DNA from: Stenotrophomonas oahuensis
GTDB taxonomy: Bacteria; Pseudomonadota; Gammaproteobacteria; Xanthomonadales; Xanthomonadaceae
Direction: 5' to 3'
Assembly: GCF_031834595.1 (NCBI RefSeq)
Contig: NZ_CP115541.1
Coordinates: 2,970,501 to 3,034,500 of the forward strand
Length of the DNA stretch: 64,000 bases
Made by a program: the position numbers and the translations under genes. The first letter of the stretch is position 1; every line of letters begins with the position of its first letter. Shown in pieces: positions 16,955 through 26,324 of the stretch. A model generated the notes under the pieces. That model saw nothing but the letters and a program-made list of their open reading frames with translations. It was not told where the DNA came from and searched no databases.

Positions 16955-18574
16955 ATGTGGCAACAGAACTACGACCCCCTAGGCAACACCTACCTCTCCG
17001 CCCTGATGGGCGCTCTCCCGGTCCTGGTATTCCTCTTAGCCCTGACAGTCCTGCGCCTCAAAGGCCTGACCGCAGCACTACTAGCCGTAGCCGTCTCCAT
17101 CGCCGTCTCCTGGTTCGGCTTCGGCATGCCCCTCGGCGAAATCACCGGCGCAGCCCTGCTCGGTATCGCCAACGGTATCTTCCCGATCAGCTTCATCGTG
17201 CTGATGGCGGTGTGGCTGTACAAGCTCGCCATCCGCAGCGGCAAGTTCGAAGTCATTCGCGGCAGCATCGCCACCATTTCCGATGACCAGCGCATCCAGG
17301 TGTTGCTGATCGCGTTCTGCTTCGGTGGTTTCCTGGAAGGGGCAGCCGGCTTCGGCGTGCCCATCGCCATCTGCGCGGCGCTGCTGGTGGAGCTGGGCTT
17401 CCGCCCGCTGAAGGCGGCCATGCTGTGCCTGATCGCCAACGGCGCGGCAGGGGCCTACGGGGCCATTGGCATTCCCGTGTTGGTCGGGGCAGAGCAGGGT
17501 GGGGTGCCGCTGCAGGACATGTCGTGGAAGCTGGTGCCGCTGGTGCAGGTGTGCGCGGCGCTGCTGCCGGCGGCGTTGGTGATGTTGCTGGATGGTTGGC
17601 GCGGCGTGCGCGAAACCTGGCCGGTGCTGCTGGTGGTGGGCCTGGTGTTCAGTGGCGTGCAGACCGCCGTTTTGCTGCTGTTGGGGCCGGAGCTGGTCGA
17701 TATCGTCGGTCCGCTGGCGGGCATGGCAGCGTTGGCCGGGTTCATGCAGTTCTGGCAGCCGAAGCGGATCTACCGCGAGGCCGAGGCACCGCCGGTGTCG
17801 GCGCAGCGCTGGTCGCTGAAAGAGGTGCTGCTGGCGTGGTCGCCGTTCTACCTGCTCACCGCCACCATTCTGGTGTGGAGCCTGCCGGCGTTCAAAGGGT
17901 TGTTCGCTGCGGGTGGAGCGCTGGCTGGCACGGTGCTGCATCTGCCGATTGGGTTGCTGCACCAGCGGGTGCAGGAGCTGCCGCCGCTGGTGGCCGAGGC
18001 GCATACGCTGCCGGCGGTGTGGAATGTGGGGTGGCTGGGCGCTGCGGGTACGGCCATTCTTATCGCCGCGTTGCTGACGGCGTTGTTGTCGCCGAAGCTG
18101 GGGCTGAGGTCGGCTGGGCAGGAACTGGCCCAGGCAGGGCGTGAGATGTGGAAGCCCTTGGCTACGGTGGCGCTGGTGATGGCGGTGGCTTACATCACCA
18201 ACTATTCGGGGGCGTCTTCCACGATTGGTCTGGCGCTGGCGGAAACCGGTGGGGTGTTCCCGGTGTTGTCGCCGGTGATCGGCTGGATGGGGGTGTTCAT
18301 CACCGGGTCGGTGGTGAACAGCAACACCTTGTTCGCGCATCTGCAGGCGGTGACAGCGGAGCAGATCGGGGTGGCTCCAGCGTTGTTGGTGGCAGCGAAT
18401 ACCGCAGGCGGGGTGATGGCGAAGCTGGTGTCGCCGCAATCGATTGCCATTGCGGCGGCGGCGGTGAAGCTGGTGGGGCAGGAGTCGGCGATTCTGCGGT
18501 CTACGTTGGCGGCCAGTCTGGGGTTGTTGGCGTATGTGTGCGTGGTGACGTGGGTGTTGTCGATGTTGGCGTAG
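16955..18574 (+). CDS. lldP: L-lactate permease (LctP family)
   Basis: 539 residues, highly hydrophobic, with about 13 membrane segments. It has the family N-terminus (WQQNYDPLGNTYLSALMGALP) and diagnostic loops GGFLEGAAGFGVPIAIC and YITNYSGASSTIGLALAETG, plus the late VGVAPALLVAANTAGGVMAKLVSPQSIAIA-like region (shown in two parts in the protein as APALLVAANT and KLVSPQSIAIA). It imports L-lactate, and often D-lactate and glycolate, with protons across the inner membrane. It lies directly after ldhA. No lactate oxidase (lldD) gene follows here, unlike classical lld operons. Confidence 0.92.
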   Translation: MWQQNYDPLGNTYLSALMGALPVLVFLLALTVLRLKGLTAALLAVAVSIAVSWFGFGMPLGEITGAALLGIANGIFPISFIVLMAVWLYKLAIRSGKFEVIRGSIATISDDQRIQVLLIAFCFGGFLEGAAGFGVPIAICAALLVELGFRPLKAAMLCLIANGAAGAYGAIGIPVLVGAEQGGVPLQDMSWKLVPLVQVCAALLPAALVMLLDGWRGVRETWPVLLVVGLVFSGVQTAVLLLLGPELVDIVGPLAGMAALAGFMQFWQPKRIYREAEAPPVSAQRWSLKEVLLAWSPFYLLTATILVWSLPAFKGLFAAGGALAGTVLHLPIGLLHQRVQELPPLVAEAHTLPAVWNVGWLGAAGTAILIAALLTALLSPKLGLRSAGQELAQAGREMWKPLATVALVMAVAYITNYSGASSTIGLALAETGGVFPVLSPVIGWMGVFITGSVVNSNTLFAHLQAVTAEQIGVAPALLVAANTAGGVMAKLVSPQSIAIAAAAVKLVGQESAILRSTLAASLGLLAYVCVVTWVLSMLA

Positions 18575-18616
18575 CGACACACCATGCGAGTCATCGGGGT
18601 GCCGGGTGATGCGATG

Positions 18617-18678
18617 GACGCGCATGGCGCGTCCCTACCGAGGTGGTCGGTGGTTCAGCCGGGCGAGCCCGGCTCTAC
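18617..18678 (+). repeat. Composite REP, copy 1 (left of the effector module)
   Basis: A GACGCGC-CAT-type hairpin ending CCCTAC, about 18 nt, then AGCCGGGCGAGCCCGGCTCTAC. The same composite recurs at 21334-21395 and 21714-21773 in the same orientation. Homology extends about 40 bp further upstream (..CCATGCG-GT-ATCG..). Confidence 0.85.
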
Positions 18679-18725
18679 GTTGTCGCGGTGCCGGCCGTGT
18701 CATGAGGGCGCATGCACGCAACGCG

Positions 18726-20624
18726 TCATCCCATCCGGAGCGGCGACGATTGATGTCGTTCTGGCTGCGTTTGTTGATCCTCCTTGGCGACGCGCGTTTG
18801 CTCGGCTGCTTCGATGCTGCGGACAGACTCCTCAATCGGGGTCTGGGCGGCCACTGCCGTCGGCATGACGGCTCGATAATGACCCGGGTTCGATAGGTCA
18901 CCTTGCACCAGAAACACGTTGGCCCCGGCCGGTTTGTCCGCCGTTGGCCCGCTCAGCATTACATGATCGACCGAGTGCAGCCCCCGTTGCTTTGCGAGTG
19001 CAAGCAGGCTGGTCGTCATGCGCTCACTGATGGCGTCATAGCTACGGCCGTGCTGAGCGTCGAGTCCGGCGACACCCCGCTGGATCTGCAGATACATCGG
19101 GTCGCGTAGATACGCAGGGGAATCAAGCTCAGCCCTGCGACCGTCCGCAAGGGTTATGCCCAGTTGTCCGTTCTGGAAATTCTCAACGACAGTGGGCTGG
19201 CGGTTTGCGGCTTCGGTAGCCTGCGTGCCAGTGATGCTGAGGTTGCCCTCAACCAAGCGATAAGCAAAGCGCCCGTCTTCGCTGCGGTAGGTGCCTGCGG
19301 GATCGGTTTCAGAACGCACACCTCCGGTGAGCTGCAGGTTGCCCCAGTGCAGTTCGCCGCGCCCATCCGCGTCCCGAATCGTGTCGCCTCCGCCCACCAC
19401 ATAGGTGTCATGGCCTGTGCCGCCTTCAAGGCGGTCGCGTCCGTGGCCGCCAATCAGGACGTCATCGCCCTGGTGACCACGTAGAACATCGTTTCCGCCG
19501 TCGCCAATCAGAACGTCGTTCCGGGAGACTTCCTGGTTGCCGCGCATTCGGCGAGAATCCAGTGTCGCTTGATGTTCTTCGCTCACCGCTTCGCTGGATG
19601 AGTTGCTGTGTTCGCGGCGAAGTGCAATGTGTGGGCGAGTATTGTCAGGGTAGATCTGCTGGATGTCATCGCTGTCGCGAAGGCTACGATTTGGGTCGAG
19701 GAAGATGGCGCCTGGGGGGAAGCTGTCGGTCTGCAGTCGTTCTGCCATTGTCGGGTGCTGGGCGCGCAGGTCTTCCATTAGCACATCACGAGCCGGTGCG
19801 AAGGCAGCTGCTACTGATGGTACGCGACCATATTCGGCTACGAGATCAGGATAGTCCCTATTGGCTTGCACAACGCGATTGCGCGAAGCTTGCGTGCCGT
19901 CAAGGGTCTCGCCGAACTGGAGCTCGACGCGCTCAATATCGTCACGATGCAGTTCAAGTGTGCGGTAGACAGCTCGGGCCTCGGTCGGAGTGATGTTCTC
20001 GCTGTCGTCATAAAGGCCAAATACCTGAGCCTCTGCAAAGCGCCGCTTTCTTAGGCCGCCTTCGTTGGACAAACGATGCGGGTACTGTTCATTGGGCTTG
20101 TCGCTCCCCCAACAGTTGTATCTGATCTGGTACCAAGCTTCAGCCCGGTCACCCTGGCGTATGGCTTCCATTACCGGGTGCTCGGGCACAGTTCCGTTCG
20201 CAGTTCCAGTCAGATTGGCGGGTCCGCGATTGTAGGCAAGCGAAACCGCTGCGATCCGTTCATCAGATAGCGGCATATTCGCGCTATTTGCTGGTACCTC
20301 GTATTCCGCCAGAGATGCGCGTAGCAAACTGTCTGATTCCGCCGCGTCAAGCTGTCTGCTGAAGCCTAGACCCAAGCGAGTCTTTTCTCGTTCAGTCCCT
20401 GCTGCATCCACGCCTGCGAGCGTTCGCCATTGAGCGTCACTTAGCTCAAGTCCAGATTCGCGCCATATTCTGACGTTGTTGTTACGATTCAGCGTGAAGC
20501 CCCAACCTATGGTGGCCTTTCCGTCGCCGACGTCTTGAACGTGGGCGTGCAGGCCTTCAGCTCCGACTATCACAAGCCTGAGCTTTCTTTCGTACTCAGC
20601 TTGGCTTAGCTCTCTGTAGTCCAT
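18726..20624 (-). CDS. Probable X-T4SS antibacterial effector: lysozyme-like + RTX + XVIPCD
   Basis: 632 residues. Residues 1-200 resemble GH24 phage-type lysozymes: catalytic-Glu-like E23 (VGAEGLHAH), then KATIGWGFTLNR with T38 in the expected place, and a later LAYNRGPANLTG helix. A linker follows. Residues 369-410 hold glycine-rich calcium-binding RTX nonapeptides (GGNDVLRGH, GDDVLIGGHG, GTGHDTYVVGG). Residues 501-632 match the XVIPCD secretion domain of Xanthomonadales T4SS effectors: YLQIQRGV, LDAQHGR, SERMTTSLLALAKQRGL, VDHVMLSG, NVFLVQGDLSNPGHYRAVM, TPIEESV, and a Gln-rich tail. It would be injected into rival bacteria to cut peptidoglycan. A lipoprotein gene, the likely immunity partner, lies 11 bp upstream. 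No T4SS apparatus genes are in the window. Confidence 0.85.
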   Translation of the reverse strand: MDYRELSQAEYERKLRLVIVGAEGLHAHVQDVGDGKATIGWGFTLNRNNNVRIWRESGLELSDAQWRTLAGVDAAGTEREKTRLGLGFSRQLDAAESDSLLRASLAEYEVPANSANMPLSDERIAAVSLAYNRGPANLTGTANGTVPEHPVMEAIRQGDRAEAWYQIRYNCWGSDKPNEQYPHRLSNEGGLRKRRFAEAQVFGLYDDSENITPTEARAVYRTLELHRDDIERVELQFGETLDGTQASRNRVVQANRDYPDLVAEYGRVPSVAAAFAPARDVLMEDLRAQHPTMAERLQTDSFPPGAIFLDPNRSLRDSDDIQQIYPDNTRPHIALRREHSNSSSEAVSEEHQATLDSRRMRGNQEVSRNDVLIGDGGNDVLRGHQGDDVLIGGHGRDRLEGGTGHDTYVVGGGDTIRDADGRGELHWGNLQLTGGVRSETDPAGTYRSEDGRFAYRLVEGNLSITGTQATEAANRQPTVVENFQNGQLGITLADGRRAELDSPAYLRDPMYLQIQRGVAGLDAQHGRSYDAISERMTTSLLALAKQRGLHSVDHVMLSGPTADKPAGANVFLVQGDLSNPGHYRAVMPTAVAAQTPIEESVRSIEAAEQTRVAKEDQQTQPERHQSSPLRMG

Positions 20625-20635
20625 GGGCAGCCTTC

Positions 20636-21160
20636 TTACCTTGTCGTAACGTCACGGCATGTGCGATTGAGTGATGGTGATGGCCTGCCCTCCGTCGGCG
20701 GTTCACTCCGACGCAGTACATCGCTCGTCGCAATAACCAGGATGTCGTTGTTATCGGCCTTGCGTATCAGGTCCACTTCCTCCCACTTGAGTGCGTCGCC
20801 CTGTAGCTCGGCGCGGACGAGGTGAATGGCACCATTCCGGTTGCTCTGCACTGCCAGTACGGCGGTGTTGCCCACAGCAGTGCCGATCAACGTGCCGTCG
20901 TCGATCTGGCGCAGGTTGACCAGGGCTCCCCCGAAGTCGCCGCACATCCGGTTGCCCTCCTGGACGACGCTGATGTCAAAACCGCCGCAGTCCAGCTTGG
21001 GATTGGTGCGGTCGCACCACTTTACGTACCAGCTTCCGCTGAAGTCGGCGATTGCAGCCGTCTTCGGTGTGGAGGCGCAGGCGGATAGGGCAACTGTCGC
21101 CAGTACGAGGCAGGCGGCCATGGCTGAGTTCTTGATGAAGGTAATTCTGAGATGCGGCAT
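20636..21160 (-). CDS. Lipoprotein, probable immunity protein for the adjacent effector
   Basis: About 174 residues. The signal peptide ends in a lipobox (LATVALSAC-AS), predicting an outer-membrane-anchored periplasmic lipoprotein. The mature part begins with a lipocalin/avidin-like DFSGSWYVKWC strand and continues with short strands (GFDISVVQEG, TLIGTAVGNTAVLAVQS). AAAGGA precedes ATG 21160; the frame extends to 21301 without a better start. It ends 11 bp before the effector start on the same strand. X-T4SS peptidoglycan-hydrolase effectors are paired with periplasmic lipoprotein inhibitors, so this is the expected immunity protein. Direct inhibition is inferred from position, not seen. Confidence 0.75.
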   Translation of the reverse strand: MPHLRITFIKNSAMAACLVLATVALSACASTPKTAAIADFSGSWYVKWCDRTNPKLDCGGFDISVVQEGNRMCGDFGGALVNLRQIDDGTLIGTAVGNTAVLAVQSNRNGAIHLVRAELQGDALKWEEVDLIRKADNNDILVIATSDVLRRSEPPTEGRPSPSLNRTCRDVTTR

Positions 21161-21333
21161 TGGTGATCCTTTCCCATGTGACTGTGGCCCGGGCCGCGAG
21201 CAATGAAGTGCGGCTTTGAGCAAGTCTACGTAGCCGTTGCGGCGATGCCTGTAGGAGAAGTCTGGAATTTGGTTCAGTCCGGGAGCGGGGTTGCACGCCA
21301 TGCGTGTAATCGTGTTGCCCGGGTGATTCGGCG

Positions 21334-21395
21334 GACGCGCATGGCGCGTCCCTACGATGATGGCCGGTGGTTCAGCCGGGCAAGCCCGGCTCTAC
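21334..21395 (+). repeat. Composite REP, copy 2
   Basis: GACGCGC-CAT hairpin, 18-nt spacer, AGCCGGGCAAGC hairpin ending CTCTAC. It is almost identical to copy 1 at 18617-18678. Confidence 0.85.
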
Positions 21396-21428
21396 GATCC
21401 TGTGATCTGGCGGCAGGTGGTGGGCGGT

Positions 21429-21602
21429 AGTGCCGATCAACGTGCCGTCGTCGATCTGGCGCAGGTTGACCAGGGCTTCGCTGAAGTCGGCGGTTGCAGG
21501 CGTCTAGAGGGTGGAGGCGCAGGCGGATAGGGTGGCTGTTCCCAGTGCGAGGCTGGCGGCGATGATTGAGTGTTTGATGAGAGTCATTCTCAAGTGCGAT
21601 AT
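21429..21602 (-). pseudogene. Decayed duplicate of the effector immunity gene
   Basis: 21429-21476 is identical to 20879-20926 of the intact immunity gene, and the rest parallels its N-terminal coding region. Three lesions are visible: the start codon reads ATA instead of ATG, the Lys codon after the lipobox region (STPKT) has become TAG, and about 108 bp (about 36 codons) are missing between two similar GAAGTCG-containing sequences. The last ~85 codons are also absent. It is a non-functional relic of a tandem immunity gene. Confidence 0.85.
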
Positions 21603-21713
21603 CGGTGGTCCTTTTCCGTGAGGTGCAGCCTTAGGGGGTTTAATGAGCCAACGTGGGGATGCCTGTAGGGGACGTCAGGATCTGATTCAACGTGGTGCCC
21701 AGGCGATCCGGTG

Positions 21714-21773
21714 GACGGGCATGGCCCGTCCGTACGGATGGTCGGTGGTTCAGCCGGGCAAGCCCGGCTCTAC
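21714..21773 (+). repeat. Composite REP, copy 3
   Basis: GACGGGC-CAT-type hairpin ending CCGTAC, spacer, then AGCCGGGCAAGC hairpin ending CTCTAC, in the same orientation as copies 1 and 2. Confidence 0.82.
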
Positions 21774-21977
21774 GGATCCCGTTGGTGACACGCCATGCGT
21801 GTCATCGCGGTGCCGGGCGATCCGGTTGTTCAGGTTCCCCGCCGCTTGACCCATTCATGTCTATACAACATCATGCGCGGTCGCTTCAGGCCCCCTGCGG
21901 CCCCTGCGCGCACCCCGTGCGACAACGTGTCGCAGCAGAAAAACGGGCATTCTTGCGCCGGATCATTGTCAACGCTC

Positions 21978-22006
21978 TTCTTAAATGGTGCGTGACGGCA
22001 TAAAAT
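21978..22006 (+). promoter_or_regulatory. Candidate cyo promoter
   Basis: A good -10 (TAAAAT, 22001-22006) lies 17 nt from a poor -35 (TTCTTA, 21978-21983), in the only AT-rich stretch before cyoA. Weak evidence. Confidence 0.35.
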
Positions 22007-22090
22007 TATAGGGCTGACATGTACGTCCATCCGGTCTTGGCCGAGGTGGGTGCGCTTGACCTGGCATTCCCTACGCAATTGGATCGACCG

Positions 22091-23122
22091 ATGATTCCGT
22101 TGAAAACCCTTGGGCGCTTCCTGCGTCCGGGCCTGCTGTTTGCTTTGTCCGTGTTCCTCACGGGCTGCAACTCGGCCATTCTTGACCCGAAGGGCCAGAT
22201 CGGCCAGGACGAAAAAACCCTGCTGATCACGGCAACGGTGCTGATGCTGCTGGTCGTTGTGCCGGTCATCATCATGACCCTGGCCTTCGCCTGGAAGTAC
22301 CGCGCTTCCAACACCAAGGCCCGTTACGAGCCGAAGTGGTCGCATTCCACCGCGATCGAAGTGGTCGTCTGGTCGATCCCCTGCATGATCGTGCTGGTGC
22401 TGGCCGTGCTGACCTGGCGCTCCTCGCATGCGCTGGATCCGTACCGTCCGCTGGAATCGGACAAGAAGCCGGTGGTGATCGAAGCCATTTCGCTGGACTG
22501 GAAGTGGTTGTTCATCTACCCGGAAGAGAACATCGCGACGGTCAACGAAATCACCTTCCCGGTGAACACCCCGCTGAACTTCAAGATCACGTCCGATTCG
22601 GTGATGAATGCGTTCTTCATCCCGCACCTGGGCAGCATGATCTACTCAATGACCGGCATGGAGACCAAGCTCCATCTGATCGCCAACGAGACCGGCGAAT
22701 TCCCGGGCATGTCCTCGCACTACAGCGGCGCGGGCTTCAGCAAGATGCACTTCACGGCCCACTCGGTCACTGAAGAGCAGTACCAGCAGTGGCTGGCCAA
22801 GGTGCGTGCCGAAAGCAGCACCCTGAACAAGGATGCCTTCAACGCCCTGGTGGCCGAGAAGAACCACGACTGGCACCCGGTGACCTATTTCGGCAACACC
22901 GAAACCGGTCTGTTCAACTGGGTCGTCGAAAAGCACATGGGCGACAACAACCACTACGGCATGGACCACAAGGCCAAGGGCCACGAGGGCATGTCGCACG
23001 GTGAAGGCGCAGCCCATGAAGGCCATGAAGGCCACGAAATGCCGGCCGCTGAGCACGCCGAACACACTGCAGACGAGCACGCCGCCGCCGGTCACACCGG
23101 CCACGCAGGCTCGGGAGAATAA
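22091..23122 (+). CDS. cyoA: Cytochrome bo3 ubiquinol oxidase subunit II
   Basis: About 343 residues. A lipoprotein signal peptide ends LTGC-NS, as in CyoA. Two membrane segments follow ([19 protein letters not shown] and [21 protein letters not shown]), then the cupredoxin domain with [13 protein letters not shown] and [14 protein letters not shown]. The Cys pair of a Cu-A site is absent, which separates it from cytochrome c oxidase subunit II. The last ~60 residues are an unusual His-rich tail ([22 protein letters not shown], then [10 protein letters not shown]). It accepts electrons from ubiquinol. ATG 22091 is chosen because the signal peptide starts there. cyoB starts 2 bp after the stop. 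Confidence 0.93.
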   Translation: MIPLKTLGRFLRPGLLFALSVFLTGCNSAILDPKGQIGQDEKTLLITATVLMLLVVVPVIIMTLAFAWKYRASNTKARYEPKWSHSTAIEVVVWSIPCMIVLVLAVLTWRSSHALDPYRPLESDKKPVVIEAISLDWKWLFIYPEENIATVNEITFPVNTPLNFKITSDSVMNAFFIPHLGSMIYSMTGMETKLHLIANETGEFPGMSSHYSGAGFSKMHFTAHSVTEEQYQQWLAKVRAESSTLNKDAFNALVAEKNHDWHPVTYFGNTETGLFNWVVEKHMGDNNHYGMDHKAKGHEGMSHGEGAAHEGHEGHEMPAAEHAEHTADEHAAAGHTGHAGSGE

Positions 23123-23124
23123 GC

Positions 23125-25128
23125 ATGAATCTGTTGGGTAAACTGACATTCGCTGACATCCCGCACGACCCGATCATCATCACCACGCTGATCGGCGCGG
23201 GGATCGGTGGTCTGCTCCTGCTGGCGGTCATCACCAAGTTCAAGCTGTGGGGCTATCTCTGGAAAGAGTGGTTCACCTCGGTCGATCACAAGAAGATCGG
23301 CATCATGTACCTCATCGTGGCCTTCGTGATGCTGCTTCGCGGCTTCGCCGACGCCATCATGATGCGTGCCCAGCAGGCCATCGCCGTCAACGGCGCTGAA
23401 GGCTTCCTGCCGCCGCACCACTACGACCAGATCTTCACCGCCCACGGCGTGATCATGATCTTCTTCGTGGCGATGCCGCTGATCACCGGCCTGATGAACG
23501 TCGTGGTGCCGCTGCAGATCGGCGCACGCGACGTGGCCTTCCCGTTCGTGAACTCGCTGAGCTTCTGGCTGTTCGTGGCCGGTGCTGGCCTGATCATGAT
23601 CTCGCTGGGCGTCGGTGAGTTCGCACAGACCGGTTGGCTGGCCTTCCCGCCGTTGTCGGGCAAGGAGTACAGCCCAGGGGTCGGTGTCGACTACTACATC
23701 TGGGGTCTACAGGTCGCAGGCCTGGGTACCACGCTGAGCGGTATCAACTTCTTCATCACCATCCTGAAGATGCGTACCCCGGGCATGAAGCTGATGCACA
23801 TGCCGGTGTTCACCTGGACCGCGCTGGTCACCAACGTGCTGATCATCGCCGCCTTCCCGGTGCTGACCGTCACCCTGGTGCTGCTGACCCTGGACCGTTA
23901 CCTGGGCACGCACTTCTTCACCAATGACGGTGGCGGCAACGCCATGCTGTACATCAACCTGATCTGGATCTGGGGTCACCCGGAGGTGTACATCCTGGTC
24001 CTGCCGGCGTTCGGTGTGTTCTCGGAAGTCATTGCCACCTACTCGCGCAAGGCGCTGTTCGGTTACAAGGGCATGGTGTACGCCACGGCCTGTATTGGCG
24101 TGCTGTCGTTCATCGTGTGGCTGCACCACTTCTTCACCATGGGTTCGGGTGCCAACGTGAATGCCTTCTTCGGCATAACCACGATGATCATCTCCATTCC
24201 CACCGGCGTGAAGATCTTCAACTGGCTGTTCACGATGTTCCGCGGTCGCGTGCAGTTCACCACTCCGGTGCTGTGGACGATCGGTTTCATGGTCACCTTC
24301 ACCATCGGCGGCATGACCGGCGTGATGCTGGCCATCCCGGCCATCGACTTCGTGCTGCACAACAGCCTGTTCCTGATCGCGCACTTCCATAACGTGATCA
24401 TCGGCGGCGTGGTGTTCGGCATGTTCGCGGGCATCACCTACTGGTGGCCGAAGATGTTCGGCTTCCGTCTGAATGAAACCTGGGGCAAGCGCGCATTCTG
24501 GTGCTGGTTCATCGGCTTCTATGTGGCCTTCATGCCGCTGTACGTGCTCGGCTTCATGGGCATGACCCGTCGCATGCAGAGCTACCCGAACCCGGAATAC
24601 CAGCCGTTCCTGATCGTGGCTGCCGCCGGTGCGGCGATCATCGGCCTGGGCATCCTGTGCCAGGTGATCCAGATCGCTGTGTCGATCCGCGACCGCAAGA
24701 AGACCGCCGACCTCACTGGCGACCCGTGGGATGCCCGTACGCTGGAGTGGGAAACCTCTTCGCCGCCGTCGTTCTACAACTTCGGCATGCTGCCCAAGGT
24801 CACCGAACTGGACGACTTCTGGGAGCGCAAGCAGCGTGGTGAAGCATGGCCGCGTCCGGAGAAGTACAGCGACATCCACATGCCGCGCAACACCGGTACC
24901 GGTGTGGTGATTGGTGCCTTCAGCCTGGCCTTCGGCTTTGCCATGATCTGGCACATCTGGTGGCTGGCCATCGTCGGCATGATCGGCATGATCGGCACCT
25001 ACATCTGGCGCACCTTCGACAAGGACACGGATTACTACGTGCCGGCCGCCGAAGTTGAGCGGATCGAAAGTGAGCACCGCCGTCACCTGCAGGCGCAGGG
25101 TCTGGTGAAAACGGAGTTCAAGGCATGA
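23125..25128 (+). CDS. cyoB: Cytochrome bo3 ubiquinol oxidase subunit I
   Basis: 667 residues, the haem-copper catalytic subunit, with about 15 membrane helices. It has the haem ligand region [19 protein letters not shown], the Cu-B/Tyr region [17 protein letters not shown], the His-His pair in [19 protein letters not shown], and the haem His region [17 protein letters not shown]. It reduces O2 to water and pumps protons, oxidising ubiquinol. It starts 2 bp after cyoA and overlaps cyoC by 4 bp (ATGA), so translation is coupled. Confidence 0.97.
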   Translation: MNLLGKLTFADIPHDPIIITTLIGAGIGGLLLLAVITKFKLWGYLWKEWFTSVDHKKIGIMYLIVAFVMLLRGFADAIMMRAQQAIAVNGAEGFLPPHHYDQIFTAHGVIMIFFVAMPLITGLMNVVVPLQIGARDVAFPFVNSLSFWLFVAGAGLIMISLGVGEFAQTGWLAFPPLSGKEYSPGVGVDYYIWGLQVAGLGTTLSGINFFITILKMRTPGMKLMHMPVFTWTALVTNVLIIAAFPVLTVTLVLLTLDRYLGTHFFTNDGGGNAMLYINLIWIWGHPEVYILVLPAFGVFSEVIATYSRKALFGYKGMVYATACIGVLSFIVWLHHFFTMGSGANVNAFFGITTMIISIPTGVKIFNWLFTMFRGRVQFTTPVLWTIGFMVTFTIGGMTGVMLAIPAIDFVLHNSLFLIAHFHNVIIGGVVFGMFAGITYWWPKMFGFRLNETWGKRAFWCWFIGFYVAFMPLYVLGFMGMTRRMQSYPNPEYQPFLIVAAAGAAIIGLGILCQVIQIAVSIRDRKKTADLTGDPWDARTLEWETSSPPSFYNFGMLPKVTELDDFWERKQRGEAWPRPEKYSDIHMPRNTGTGVVIGAFSLAFGFAMIWHIWWLAIVGMIGMIGTYIWRTFDKDTDYYVPAAEVERIESEHRRHLQAQGLVKTEFKA

Positions 25129-25763
25129 GCAGCAATACCTCCACCCTGAACCATGGGCACGCCGCGCACGCGGCGGCCCACGGCCATGACGACCACGAGC
25201 ACCACGACACCGGCGGCAACACCGTCTTCGGTTTCTGGGTGTATCTGATGAGCGACTGCCTCATCTTCGCCAGCCTGTTTGCGACCTACATCGTGCTGGC
25301 CGGCGGTACCGATGGTGGCCCGACCGGCAAGGAACTGTTCGACCTGAGCTTCGTCGCGTGGGAAACCACGCTGCTGCTGGTCTCTTCGCTGACCTTCGGC
25401 CTGGGCATGATCGCCATGCACAAGGCCAAGGTGGGCCAGATGTACCTGTGGCTGGCGATCACCTGGCTGCTGGGCTTCGGCTTCATGGTCATGGAAGTCT
25501 GGGAGTTCAACCACCTGATCCACCAGGGTTACGGCCCGGACCGTAGTGCGTTCCTGTCGGCGTTCTTCGCGCTGGTGGGCACCCACGGCCTGCACGTGAG
25601 CGCCGGTCTGCTGTGGCTGCTGATCATGTTCATCCAGATCAAGCAGAACGGCCTGACCGCCACCAACAAGACCCGCCTGGCGTGCCTGAGCCTGTTCTGG
25701 CACTTCCTGGACCTGATCTGGATCGGCGTGTTCTCCGTCGTCTACCTGAAGGGAGCGCTGTAA
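25125..25763 (+). CDS. cyoC: Cytochrome bo3 ubiquinol oxidase subunit III
   Basis: 212 residues with five membrane helices and the subunit III motifs [21 protein letters not shown] and [17 protein letters not shown]. Its first ~25 residues are a His/Ala-rich extension ([20 protein letters not shown]) not needed for the fold. It starts in the cyoB stop (ATGA) and its TAA overlaps the cyoD start (TAATG). Confidence 0.96.
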   Translation: MSSNTSTLNHGHAAHAAAHGHDDHEHHDTGGNTVFGFWVYLMSDCLIFASLFATYIVLAGGTDGGPTGKELFDLSFVAWETTLLLVSSLTFGLGMIAMHKAKVGQMYLWLAITWLLGFGFMVMEVWEFNHLIHQGYGPDRSAFLSAFFALVGTHGLHVSAGLLWLLIMFIQIKQNGLTATNKTRLACLSLFWHFLDLIWIGVFSVVYLKGAL

Positions 25764-26110
25764 TGGCACACGACAATCACGCCCATCACGATGGGCACGG
25801 CGTGGGTGGCGAGAGCCACGGCAGCGTCAAGTCCTACCTGGTTGGCTTCCTGCTGGCCGCTGTCCTCACCATCATCCCGTTCTGGGCGGTGATGAAGGGC
25901 GGTCTGCCGACCTTCACCACGGGCGTCATCATCATCGTGGCGGCGATCCTGCAGATCTTCGTGCACCTGATTTTCTTCCTGCACCTGGACCGCTCGTCGG
26001 CACAGCGCTGGAACGTCAGCGCCGCCGCCTTCACCGTGGTGGTCATCGGCATCATCGTGGCCGGCACGCTGTGGGTGATGCACAACATGAACGTGCACAT
26101 GATGCACTGA
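25763..26110 (+). CDS. cyoD: Cytochrome bo3 ubiquinol oxidase subunit IV
   Basis: 115 residues. Three membrane helices (SYLVGFLLAAVLTIIPFWAVM, IIIVAAILQIFVHLIFFLHL, VVIGIIVAGTLWVM) are typical of CyoD, an assembly or stability subunit near Cu-B. The N-terminus is again His-rich (HDNHAHHDGHGVGGESHG). It is the last gene of the operon and is followed by a strong terminator. No cyoE (haem O synthase) gene follows, so haem farnesylation must be encoded elsewhere. Confidence 0.95.
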   Translation: MAHDNHAHHDGHGVGGESHGSVKSYLVGFLLAAVLTIIPFWAVMKGGLPTFTTGVIIIVAAILQIFVHLIFFLHLDRSSAQRWNVSAAAFTVVVIGIIVAGTLWVMHNMNVHMMH

Positions 26111-26133
26111 GGTCGAAAGACCGGTTCACGCAG

Positions 26134-26165
26134 AAAGGCCACCCGCAAGGGTGGCCTTTTTGTTT
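26134..26165 (+). terminator. Terminator of the cyo operon
   Basis: Stem AAAGGCCACCC, loop GCAA, stem GGGTGGCCTTT, then TTTGTTT, 24 bp after the cyoD stop. Confidence 0.9.
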
Positions 26166-26179
26166 GGGCTGCGAAAGGC

Positions 26180-26201
26180 AGCCGGGCAAGCCCGGCTCTA
26201 C
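26180..26201 (-). repeat. SMAG/REP element
   Basis: AGCCGGGCAAGC hairpin ending CTCTAC. A second, degenerate GCCGGCC-AAC-GGCCGGC hairpin lies at 26299-26315. Confidence 0.82.
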
Positions 26202-26324
26202 GGGATGTCGCGCGATGCATGCATTGGTGGGGTCGGTCGATAGACGACCGCCATGGACGGCTCAACGTTCTTTAACGACGCGAATCAAATCGACATGGGC
26301 CGGCCAACGGCCGGCGTTGCCGGG

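Larger units (their letters stand above)
21161..22090. other. 930-bp interval with repeats and an immunity-gene relic
   Basis: No intact gene. It holds a composite REP (21334-21395), a decayed second immunity copy (21429-21602), another composite REP (21714-21773), a stray GACACGC-CAT half-unit near 21785, and an AT-rich promoter-like zone ahead of cyoA. Confidence 0.7.

Noticed and set aside
18726..20624. Type I-secreted RTX toxin
   Set aside because: RTX repeats are internal and few, the C-terminus is an XVIPCD rather than a T1SS signal, and no ABC/MFP genes are nearby.
22091..25128. Subunits I/II as cytochrome c oxidase
   Set aside because: Subunit II lacks the Cu-A cysteine pair and starts as a lipoprotein, and the gene order is cyoABCD, so it is a quinol oxidase.
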